Origin: Orientallactaga sibirica
Taxonomy: Eukaryota > Chordata > Mammalia > Rodentia > Dipodidae
DNA length: 64,000 bases
Direction of reading: 5' to 3'
NCBI GenBank assembly: GCA_036365145.1
Contig: JAEOAD010000794.1
Span: 310,001-374,000, forward strand
Shown: positions 55,739 through 64,000 of the stretch, piece after piece
How the letters are laid out: the number at the start of each line of letters is the position of its first letter
Position numbering within the stretch: the first letter of the stretch is position 1
Position numbers and translations under genes: made by a program
The notes under the pieces: generated by a model
Database searches by the model: none
What the model was told of the DNA's origin: nothing
Seen by the model: the letters and a program-made list of their open reading frames with translations, nothing else

Positions 55739-55824
55739 TCATGTTAAAAATAAAGATTAATTACCACCACCATCACAACAACCAAATAGTAAAAGAGCAG
55801 AGGTCAAGGTCAGTGTCAACCATT

Positions 55825-56300
55825 AAGATTGTTCTTATTCTGTGCCAAGCACAGTTCCAAGTTCCTTTTCTACAGTTATGTTTTTTTTGGTCCTTTCTCT
55901 ATCCTTTGAGATACAGGCACTATTGTAACAAACCTTATTTTTTAAAATAAGTTTTAAAACATTTTATTTATTTGAGGGAGATTGAGAGAAAGAGGGATGA
56001 AGGAATATAGAGAGAGTCAGAAGGAGAGAGAGAATGGGCACATCAGGGCCTCTAGCCACTATAAATGAACTCCAGATGCATGTGCCACCTTGTGCATCTG
56101 GCTTTACATGGGTACTGGGGAATTGAACCTGGGTCCTTGGGCTTTGCAAACAATTGCCTTAACCACCAAGCCATCTCTCCAGCCCAACAAACCTTATTTA
56201 ACAGATGAGCAAGTTGAGGCAGAGACCTTATGCAGCTGGCCTGTGGGAGTACTTGAAACCTGAATTGACTAGCTTCAGATTGTAGCCACTATTTTCTACA
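55825..56300 (-). mobile_element. L2/MIR-like remnant split by a SINE
   Basis: Left arm GTGCCAAGCACAGTTCCAAG…GATACAGGCACTATTGTAAC, right arm TTAACAGATGAGCAAGTTGAGG. The arms join when the SINE at 55941 is removed. Confidence 0.6.
55941..56184 (-). mobile_element. Dip-like SINE, variant A
   Basis: TSD AACAAACCTTATTT on both sides (from 55927 and from 56185). Confidence 0.95.
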
Positions 56301-56327
56301 CAATAATGTTCATATTATCATCTCTTT

Positions 56328-56369
56328 TTAAAATGTATTTTGTTTTTTTAATTTTTATTTATTAGCAAC

Positions 56370-56403
<34 letters not shown>

Positions 56404-56558
56404 TGGGCACACCAGGGCCTCCAGCCACTGCAAACGAACTCCAGATGCATGCTCCCCTTTGTGCATCTGGCTTATGTGGGTACTGAGGAATTGAGCCTTG
56501 AACTGGGGTCCTTAGCCTTCACAGGCAAGCACTTAACCGCTAAGCCATCTCTCCAGCC
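56328..56558 (-). mobile_element. Dip-like SINE, variant A
   Basis: TSD CATATTATCATCTCTT (near 56311 and 56559). The B-box area carries the same GAGCCTTGAACTGG insertion as the 5561 copy, so these two may belong to one subfamily. Confidence 0.95.
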
Positions 56559-56678
56559 CCATATTATCATCTCTTGATGATTATATTTTCAAAATCTAGA
56601 CTCAAAGTTTTACATGAATGATTACTAAAACCACCTCTGACTTGGGGTTATAGTAAAGAGTACTGATTTTATTGTCTT

Positions 56679-56680
<2 letters not shown>

Positions 56681-56734
<54 letters not shown>
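56681..56734. repeat. (GT)n(GA)n microsatellite
   Basis: GT units 56681-56710 pass directly into GA units. Confidence 0.97.
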
Positions 56735-57304
56735 TAAACTGTCATAGGTCCCCCCTCAAATGTACTTGGACAAGTCTGCTGCATATATCTGGGTGATGAT
56801 TGGTTTATCCGCCTCATTTCTGTCTCAGCAGCAATAAAGGTTCTCAAGGCAAGGTCAGAATACCATGAACAATCAGCAGTGCTTTAATATTCAGAGTCCA
56901 CAAAGATACTTCAATTAAGCAGCAAGCACATGCCTGGGGAATACAAGAGGCTAAGTGGTTTCTGCCCTACATCTTGCAGATAGTTGGGAGGGAAATTCAG
57001 TAGAGAGGCAAGTTTTAAAATACGGGGTTTGGGATTCAGAAGAAGAGAATGTCAGGGACAGTGCATCAATGGAAGGGATCTTGGAGCCTGAGGAAACTTG
57101 AGCTCCTTTTCCACTTGGGATCTTTGCTGCATGTATTTCTCACTGCCGGGAACATTTCTCCCTGTTGTCTCCAACTAGTGGAAGCTTACTCTTGGCTGTC
57201 TTCTCCATGATGAGCCTGTGTTGGCCTCCCATCTAAAGGGTTGACTCACACTGTAAGCATCGAAAGGTTTGGAATCTCTTGTTCAATTGGTATATCCTCT
57301 GATA
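56735..57304. other. Unassigned sequence
   Basis: No gene or clear repeat recognised. Confidence 0.35.
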
Positions 57305-57681
57305 GCTGGTGTTTTTTTTTTTTTTTTTTTTTTTTTCATTACTGCAACAAATACCTGGCCAAAACAACTTAAGGAAGGGAGGGTTTATGTCATTTTACAC
57401 TTTGAGGTGGTACAGTCCATCATGGCAGGAAAGACATGGCAGCAGGAGCAGCTGGTCACATGCCACTTGCAGTCAGGAAGCAGAGAACAGTGAATGGTAG
57501 TGCTCAGCCAGCGCTCTCCTTTTATAAAGTCTAGGGAGGGTTCTGCCCACATTTAGGGTGGATCTTCCTGATTCAATTAACATAATCTAGAAAGATCCTT
57601 CACAGGTGTATGAATAGATCTGTTTCCATGGTGATTCTAAATCCTGTTGTGGAACTGACAGCTAAGATTAACCATCACACC
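57305..57681 (-). mobile_element. MaLR-type LTR, antisense
   Basis: T-run, then ACTGCAACAAATACCTGGCC, GTACAGTCCATCATGGCAGG, CATTTAGGGTGGATCTTCCT and the 5' end complement ATTAACCATCACA. Confidence 0.72.
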
Positions 57682-57893
57682 TGAGATGGTACTAGGCATA
57701 ACATAGGCTCTTATTGTTTGTTGAATAAATGACTGATAATCTATCTCAAATCCTTACTTATGTCTGCCTTAGAACTTCACAGTACCTGCTGTTAGCTTGT
57801 CGGCTTCCTTGACACTCCCCCATGGCTGTAATCTCCAGGAAGGCGGGGAGTGTGTCTGTCGTTACCACCCGGTGCCCAGAGTAGACCTGGTTT
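57682..57893 (+). mobile_element. L2 3'-end remnants
   Basis: ATGGTACTAGGCATAACATAGG…TTTGTTGAATAAATGACTG, then CATGGCTGTAATCTCCAGGAAGG (in part). Confidence 0.6.
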
Positions 57894-58060
57894 AGGGTTA
57901 TGGCTCTGGAAACAAATTACAGGTCTTTGACTTGTCAGCTGTGTGATTGTTGCTAACTGGCAAGCCTCCATGTGCCTCTGTTTCCACATGTGACAAAAAG
58001 CATTGGTCTCATTGGGTCATTGAAACAACTAAAGTTAATGTTGGTAAAAGGTGTAGAAGA
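57894..58060 (+). mobile_element. MIR remnant
   Basis: TTATGGCTCTGGAAACAAAT, GACTTGTCAGCTGTGTGATT and CATGTGCCTCTGTTTCCACA. Confidence 0.6.
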
Positions 58061-58934
58061 GCATTTATATAATAGACACTTCAAAAATGTTATTTATTCT
58101 CCATTCTCAAAAATATTGGGGAGTTAAGAGTAGAGGGATCTTTATATTAAATGCTGTTCTTTGTGGGGTGAAATCTCCTCCAAGAAAGAGGCAAAGGCAG
58201 ATGGAGATGATTTGAGAAGCCCCAGAGAAACTTAAAACCAGGCTGTTTAAATAATCTGGACATTTTCTTTCTATTCTCTTGGAAAAGGCCAGTTCCTAAC
58301 AGGCCCAAAGCTTCTTCTCTCCTTGGCTTTTTACATTTCCTTCTCTGCTTTGGCCCTGGTTTTTAATAACGCAGTTGAGAACCTTGCTTGCTAACTTGCT
58401 GCTGGGGTGTGGGATGCAGCGCTTCCATTTAGAGAAGCAGCTGCCCCTGGAATGCAGCTGCTGGGCTGCCAGCTGCCGCGGCCAAGGCTGGGCTGGCCTG
58501 GAATGCACTTTGCAGCCTACTTGGAGTTGGCCCTTGGTCCAGGGAATGTCTTCTCTCTCCTTACATGTTTGTGCCAGAGTAAAACACAGTACAAGCAATA
58601 TATAATTCTGAGTAGAATTCCAAATAATTGAGGTGTTATGACATGCAGTCACCCTACTGGAAGAGGAAGCCTCCTTCCAGTGCTGGGTGTTTTTACCTCC
58701 AGCCCCTACCCCTCACCCCAGCAGGGTTTATATGTCTCAAATAGCTCATGACACAAACTTCCATTAAAATATGATTTGTCACTGATGTGAAATTCAGATT
58801 GAATTAAGTATCTTGCAGTTTTATTTGAAAATTTGACCACCCCAGAGCCTCTCCTATGACTGATTTGCTCTCTTATCTTCCAATAATTTTTTAAATGTGT
58901 ACAAACTCCAGCTGCCTGGGTAGATTTCCTCCTG
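58061..58934. other. Repeat-poor sequence with motif-dense core
   Basis: No young repeats were recognised. 58400-58550 is GC-richer and packed with CAGCTG and GGAATG words; see findings. No exon supported. Confidence 0.5.
58438..58548. promoter_or_regulatory. Candidate enhancer: CAGCTG and GGAATG cluster
   Basis: Three CAGCTG E-boxes (58438-58443, 58455-58460, 58470-58475) and three GGAATG TEAD-type sites (58449-58454, 58500-58505, 58543-58548) lie within 111 bp. CAGCTG is bound by myogenic-type bHLH factors and GGAATG by TEAD proteins. Function is inferred from motif density only. Confidence 0.3.
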
Positions 58935-59014
58935 GTGAGATCCCTGGCATCTAGAACAGTGCCAGGCATATCATAGGCACTGAATAAATGCTGGCTCAAT
59001 GAATGATTGACTAG
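58935..59014 (+). mobile_element. L2 3' end
   Basis: GCATCTAGAACAGTGCCAGG CATATCATAGGCACTGAATAAATG is the typical terminal L2 sequence. Confidence 0.75.
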
Positions 59015-59249
59015 GCACCTACTCCATTTTTCTTCAAACATTTGGGAATATATCATTTCATACTTAGCTCTTCCTTTAAACAACATCTCATGGGGATGGA
59101 TTCATAAAGCCGCCTGATTTATCTCTAAGAGTTTCATAGCATTTCTTCTTATGGACCCATGGTAATGGATTTAACCAGTCTCTGATGATGGGTATTATAA
59201 ATGGTAAGAGTCTTTCACTATGACAGAGAATACAGTAATGAACATTCAT

Positions 59250-59468
59250 ATATATATAATTTATTTATTTATTTTTATTGGAGACACAGAGAGAGGGAGA
59301 GAGAAAGAGAGAGAGAGAATGGGTATGCCAGGGCCTCTAGCCACTGCAAACGAACTCCAGATGCATGCACCACCTTGTGCATCTGGCTTATGTGAGATCT
59401 GGAGAATTGAACCCGGGTCCTTAGGCTTCTCAGGCAAGTGCCTTAACCACTAAGGTATCTCTCTAGCC
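59250..59468 (-). mobile_element. Dip-like SINE, variant A
   Basis: Begins in TATATATATAATTTATTTATTT. Head slightly mutated (CACTAAGGTATCTCTCTAGCCC). Confidence 0.92.
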
Positions 59469-59804
59469 CACATGTATATGTTTTATCTGTGGATTTGGAT
59501 ACACTGCAGGAAAGAAAAGACATTGGAATCACTGCTCTTTAAAACAGAGATCAGTGTTCTCAAGTTGCTTTCCATAGAGAGTCTACTCACACTTTTCTCA
59601 TACGGCTTGTCACACATATCCTTACCAACCTAGAATACTATCAAACTAACTTGGTGAAAACCTGGTATCTTACTGTCATCTTAACTTATATTTCTTTTTT
59701 ATGTTTCTTTTTTTTGCGAACTGCATATCCTTTTCTTTTGTCTATTTTCCTACTTTCTTGGGGATTTTTAACAGTTTTGAAAAAATATTAAAAACTATCT
59801 CATT

Positions 59805-59922
59805 GGGTATGGTGATACATACCTGTAATCCCTATACTGGGGGAGGGGCAGGCTGAGACAGGAGAATCATGAGTCTGAGTTATATAGTAAGACCCTGTCT
59901 CCAATAAATAAATAAATAAAAG
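59805..59922 (+). mobile_element. Old B1 SINE (sense)
   Basis: TGGGTATGGTGATACATACCTG…GTAAGACCCTGTCTCCAATA with an AAAT tail. Confidence 0.75.
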
Positions 59923-60002
59923 TATTAGCCTGACTGCATACATTGGTTTATCCTATGGGAAATGGTTTATTAGGGATTTTAAAATTTCTTAGACATTAAA
60001 CA

Positions 60003-60031
60003 TTTATTTATTTATTTGAAAGAGAGAAAGA

Positions 60032-60073
<42 letters not shown>

Positions 60074-60225
60074 ATGGGCACACCAGAGCCTCCAGCTGCT
60101 ATAAACAAACTCCAGATACACGTGCCACCTTATGCATCTGGCTTACGTGGGTCCTGGGGAATTGAACCTGGATCCTTTGGCATTGCAGGTAATTGACTTA
60201 ACTGCTAAGCCATCTCTCCAGCTCT
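60003..60225 (-). mobile_element. Dip-like SINE, variant A
   Basis: TAAACATTT flanks both ends. GA block 60019-60075. Confidence 0.94.
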
Positions 60226-60545
60226 AAACATTTTTAAAATAGTCTAATTGGTAAGTCTCTCACAAGGCTTGCGTTTTGGGTTCTACAGACCCTCCCTGTC
60301 AACAAGATGATGGAGGAATCCTTCCATATTTTGCTACTTTAACTTTTTTCTTCTTGCATTTAAGTCTTTAATCCATCTGGAATTTATTTTGATATTCGGA
60401 GGGAGGTGAGGATCTAGCTTTACTTTTCACCAGATGGCCAGCCAGTTGTCCCAATCCATTTATTGAATAATCCATCGCTTCCCACAGGATTGAAATGCCG
60501 CCTTCATCATATATTAAAATGTGGAGGAGGGATTCTATAACTCAT

Positions 60546-61494
60546 CTGAGAACTTCCAGAGCTAGCTAATCACAAGCATTTCAGGGGGTCTTAGCTGATT
60601 CAAGACAGAGATCCTGACCTGAAGGGCAACCACATTATCCAGCCAGAAATATTGTGTGTGGAACCACTGGGCTTCTTGGGTGGGGATTGGGACTGTGGGT
60701 GGAGCTGGGAGGGACTGGGTTAGGGTAAGACATCATAGTTTTGCACAAGTGACATACTGGACTGGATGAGTCTTTCTAGGGGACTGTTCTGTGCATTGTA
60801 GACTGCCTTGGCTTCTGCCTAGTAGATACTGCTTTCAACCCTCATCCCAAATTATGATAATCCAAACCATAGCAAAGTGTCCCTGAGGGGTGAAATCCTC
60901 TGCTGAAATCCCACAGTTTTATCAGGTCTAGACTGAGTGGAACTTGGATTAGATGTGTGTGAGACCCTTTGTTACGCTGACATTCTGTTGTTGGCAATGT
61001 CAAAGGCGCCAAATGTCTGGGACCTAAGAAAGGGAGGCACCTTTCTATCACAGAGACAAGACTCTCTTCCAATCCCCGCCCAGCTTTGGAGAGTATGTGG
61101 AGTCTGTAAGAGGAAGAATGCGAGTTGATGACAGGAGGAAGGAAGGGAGGTTCCCTCAGACCCTGAGGAAGAATTTTCTAAAACCCATTGGGTCCCAGGC
61201 TGAAACATCCCCCTTCCACCCACATTCCCAGGGAAAGGGGCCTCCCTGGGCTATGGATGCAGGAACAATGGCTCTAAAAACCCGTGGCAGCATAACTTTC
61301 ACTTTAACAGTGTGTCATTTTATTCCTTTAGGAGTAAAAGAGTCTGTGGGCTTATCTTTGAAAGCAGCAGGAAGTACATGTGCTCAGGAGAGTGGAGGCG
61401 GTGGGTGGGTAGAGAAAGCCCATATAGAATAGTAGATGTGGGAGTGAGATGGAAGAGGAAAGTAAGTGAAGTCCCTGGGGTCTTAGGGAAAGGA
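60546..61494. other. Unassigned sequence
   Basis: About 950 bp with no recognised young repeat. Overlapping frames of up to about 110 codons on both strands have no recognisable similarity. Confidence 0.4.
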
Positions 61495-61502
61495 AAAAAA
61501 AA

Positions 61503-61548
<46 letters not shown>
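61495..61548. repeat. A-run plus (CA)n microsatellite
   Basis: A run of about 12 A followed by about 21 CA units (61506-61548). On the minus strand it encodes alternating Val-Cys in long spurious frames. Confidence 0.97.
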
Positions 61549-61550
<2 letters not shown>

Positions 61551-61982
61551 GGGAGCTGGTTGAGGGCTGAGCAATGGCTCTGCAGATTCCCCACTGGGAG
61601 ACAGGCTGAGATTCTTCAGGAAATCTGCAGAGTGAGACATGATTGTTCCTGAGCAGGGTGGAGGTGGAAGAGTGAGTTGAGGAAGGAGAGCCCATTAAGA
61701 GGGTGTCTTGATTGGGGGGCGGGGAGAGAGTGAGTGAGTGAGTGAGTGAGTCTGACTTCTGAAAGATGGACAGCTTTTGTAAAGACACCTGTGTGGAACA
61801 TATTGGGCATGGCTGTGATGCATCAGTGGGTTCTGATGGAGATGCAGCAAACCTAATGGAGTTGGAGTTGGGCTCTCCCTTTGTTTTAAAACACCTTGAA
61901 CTAGATTTGAGTAAAGAACAGCTGTCCCCATCCAGCGACCACATCCTTAGTGTTCTCGCCTCACTCCCATCAGAATGGATCT
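61549..61982. other. Unassigned sequence with (GAGT)n
   Basis: Contains six GAGT/GTGA-type units at 61727-61752. No gene supported. Confidence 0.4.
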
Positions 61983-62062
61983 CCTGAGGGCAGGCCTTGC
62001 TTTGTTTGTGTTCACAGCACCTGGCACACAGTTGGCACTGGATAACTACTTGTGGAATGAAC
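61983..62062 (+). mobile_element. L2 3' end
   Basis: CTGAGGGCAGGCCTTGCTTTG…AGCACCTGGCACACAGTTGG. Confidence 0.72.
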
Positions 62063-62609
62063 ACAGCCATGCTGTCAACCTGATGTCACTTGTTGTTTTT
62101 GCTTTGTAGTTTGGGGCCCATTTTTCTGACAGGCGAATGGACTTTCCCCACAGTTTTCTGTAACACATGTTCTTTTTTTTTTTAATGGGTGAAGACTATT
62201 GGACTGTAAATGGACCAAGAGTCAGTGTGCACAAGACAACACACAACATGGGTTTCGACCTTTAGATCAAAGTTTTCCCAAGCGCCAGGGGTCCCAGATG
62301 GAACTTTAGGGGCAGGGGTGACACTAAAGACCTGACATTGATTAGCATCAGGTCACAGTGTGGGGAACATTCTCCATTTTTGTTCTCTAAAACTCCTTCT
62401 TATTGGGCCAAGGAGAAAGCCTTAGGTTGGTGTTAGCATGGCTTGTAGACTCTAATATGCCCAAACCCTATCTTAACAAACACAGCAGGTCTGAGGCTCA
62501 GATACCAACGGGAGTGAACGAGCATCATTTTGGTTTTGTGGTCTTTGTTTTTATGATAGAATTCTAGTTATGCTCAGAGATACTGACTTTTTCAGTCAGT
62601 TTCTTCCAT
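62063..62609. other. Unassigned sequence
   Basis: No recognised gene or repeat apart from a T10 run near 62171. Confidence 0.35.
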
Positions 62610-62611
62610 TT

Positions 62612-62654
62612 TTAAATATATATTTTATGTATTTATTTGAGAGAGAGAAAGAGG

Positions 62655-62691
<37 letters not shown>

Positions 62692-62747
62692 AATGGGCAC
62701 GCCAGGGCGTTGCATGTGCCCCCCTGTACATCTAGCTTATGAGGGCA
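62612..62747 (-). mobile_element. Dip-like SINE with large deletion
   Basis: Tail and GA block are complete. The body jumps from GGGCACGCCAGGGC to GTACATCTAGCTTATGAGGGC and lacks the B box and head. Confidence 0.82.
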
Positions 62748-63578
62748 TCTAGCCCTCTTCCATTTTTTAATTGAAATAAATTCCACCATTTTAAAATGTG
62801 TAATTTAATGTTCTTTAAAAATACACTTATAGGGCTGGAGAGATGGCTTAGCAGTAAAAGCATTTGCCTGTAAAGCCAAAGGATCCTGGTTTGATTCTCC
62901 AGGACCCACGTAAGCCAGATGCACAAGAGGGCAAATGTGTCTGGAGTTTGTTTGCAGCAGCTAGCGGCTGAAGGCCCTGGTGCACCCATTCTCTCTCTCT
63001 CTCTCTCTGCCTCTTTCTTGTTCCTAAATAAATAAATAAAATATAAAAATACACTTATAGTGTTATGCAACTATCACCACTTTCTAGTTCTAGAACATTC
63101 TCATCATCCCCCAAAGAAATGGGATCCCTTAGCAGTCACTTCCCTTTTCCCTTCTCCTGAGCCTCTGACAACTTTCTAATCTACTTTTGCTCTCTACTTA
63201 TTTGCCCATGCTGGACATTTAAGATGAATAAAGTCACTTCTTTTACTTCATATCATGTTTTAAAGGCTCATATTTATGGCAGGGTATATTAACACAGTGT
63301 TCTTTTTGTGACTGAATAATATTCCACTTAAGACTATACCGATTTTGCCTATCTATCCAACAATTAGTGGACATTGGAGCTACTTCTGCTTCTTGATTGT
63401 TATGATTAGCCATAAATGTACATGTGTAATTTTTGTATGAACACATATGCATATGAACACACATACATGTTTGTGTGAAGCACATGTTTATGAACACACA
63501 TGTATAATTTTTGCATGAACATATGTTTTCAAGGCTCTTGGGAACCTTTCTAAGAATGGAGTTTCCAGGTCATGTGAT
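62748..63578 (-). mobile_element. Ancient L1 3'-end remnant
   Basis: CAACTATCACCACTTTCTAG, TTGTGACTGAATAATATTCC and GATTTTGCCTATCTATCCAAC are the antisense 3' end of old L1. Interrupted by a sense SINE at 62832. Confidence 0.7.
62832..63045 (+). mobile_element. Dip-like SINE, variant A (sense)
   Basis: Perfect TSD AAAATACACTTATAG before (62816-62830) and after (to about 63060) the element. It carries an 8-10 bp insertion in GCAGCTAGCGGCTGAAGG. Confidence 0.95.
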
Positions 63579-63594
63579 CATATTTTCACTTTTT

Positions 63595-63854
63595 TTTTTT
63601 TTTTGGAGACACAGAGAGACAGAGAGAGAGGGGGAGGAAGACAGATAGAGATGGGCGCGCCAGCAGCCTCTCAGCTGCTGTGAACGAAATCCAGATGTGT
63701 GCGCCCCCTTGTGGTCAAGTGCAGCATTGCACCCTTGCGTCACTTTGCATCTGGCTAAACGTGGGACCTGGAGAATGGAACCGCTGGAGATTGGAACCAG
63801 CGTTCTTAGGCTTAGGAGGCAGGTGCCTTAACCGCTAAGGCATCTCTCCAGGCC
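63595..63854 (-). mobile_element. Dip-like SINE, variant B, duplicated B box
   Basis: TSD CATATTTTCACTTTTT at 63579-63594 and 63855-63870. The B-box unit is duplicated at 63768-63799, as in the copies at 1836 and 4854. Confidence 0.95.
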
Positions 63855-64000
63855 CATATTTTCACTTTTTAAAGGCCACTTCCTATTAAAAAAATCTTCA
63901 ATTAAAAGGGAACTCAATTTAAGGAGAACTGTGCTAATGTTGGAAAAGATGTGAGACTATAAGAGGATGATGGACATATGGATCCGTGCTTGGACACATG

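Larger units (their letters stand above)
59015..60545 (-). mobile_element. Ancient L1 remnant with three SINEs in it
   Basis: Antisense old L1 3'UTR/ORF2: TTAACCAGTCTCTGATGATGGG, CTTACCAACCTAGAATACTATC, AAGTCTTTAATCCATCTGGA and CCAATCCATTTATTGAATAATCC. No coding frame remains. Confidence 0.68.

Noticed and set aside
61483..62070. 195-codon minus-strand open frame
   Set aside because: It ends in alternating Val-Cys from the CA microsatellite, passes through a GAGT repeat and an L2 3' end, and has no recognisable domain.
62832..62920. tRNA-like A and B boxes suggesting a tRNA gene
   Set aside because: They belong to the head of a SINE with a CT block, A-tail and TSD; no cloverleaf with an anticodon arm was seen. 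The same applies to other SINE heads.

Overview
This window is rodent nuclear DNA with almost no protein-coding content. It is a mosaic of retrotransposons, most of them nested or abutting. Two young SINE families dominate. One is a 7SL-derived B1. The other is a roughly 200-260 bp SINE with a tRNA-like head (A box, B box), a CT-rich middle and an AATAAA-containing A-rich tail. I call the second one Dip-like because this layout fits the polyadenylation-signal ('T+') SINEs known from jerboas. B4 SINEs and rodent-type MaLR LTRs are also present. Together these suggest a dipodid rodent such as a jerboa; the species call is inference from remembered repeat consensus sequences.

Layout. 1-9.5 kb: SINE clusters, an antisense MaLR LTR, a B4 and an old L1 remnant. 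9.5-22.8 kb: five MaLR-type LTRs, most with SINEs inserted, an ancient DNA transposon inside an L2/MIR remnant, and several microsatellites. 23.16-32.35 kb: a near full-length minus-strand LINE-1 bounded by a 16-bp target-site duplication. Its 5'UTR has ~71-bp repeats, ORF1 is interrupted by another L1 fragment, and ORF2 is broken. 32.6-33.26 kb: a Tigger-like fossil with a 9-bp-period minisatellite inside it. 34-44 kb: old L1, hAT-like, MIR and L2 remnants, plus two repeat-poor stretches (39.6-40.9 and 42.0-43.9 kb). 44-48.4 kb: an old minus-strand L1 carrying the only intact gene-like ORF, an RPL36 retrocopy. 48.4-64 kb: SINE nests, L1 3'UTR fragments, two antisense LTRs, L2/MIR remnants and an E-box/TEAD-site cluster near 58.45 kb.

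No multi-exon gene, tRNA gene, CRISPR array or operon-like unit was found. The only complete coding sequence is the intronless 105-codon RPL36 copy on the minus strand (47438-47755). By my hand count about 61 of 74 SINEs, and every L1-derived piece, lie on the minus strand. That is what would be expected if the window sat inside a long intron of a plus-strand gene, because these SINEs carry AATAAA in their sense orientation. I cannot confirm this from sequence alone.

Coordinates of old repeats are approximate. Insertions with a visible target-site duplication (TSD) are accurate to a few bases. 'Variant A' and 'variant B' separate two middle regions of the Dip-like SINE. Variant B has an extra segment with CCCCTTGTGG and CACTTTGCATCTGGC on the minus-sense reading.
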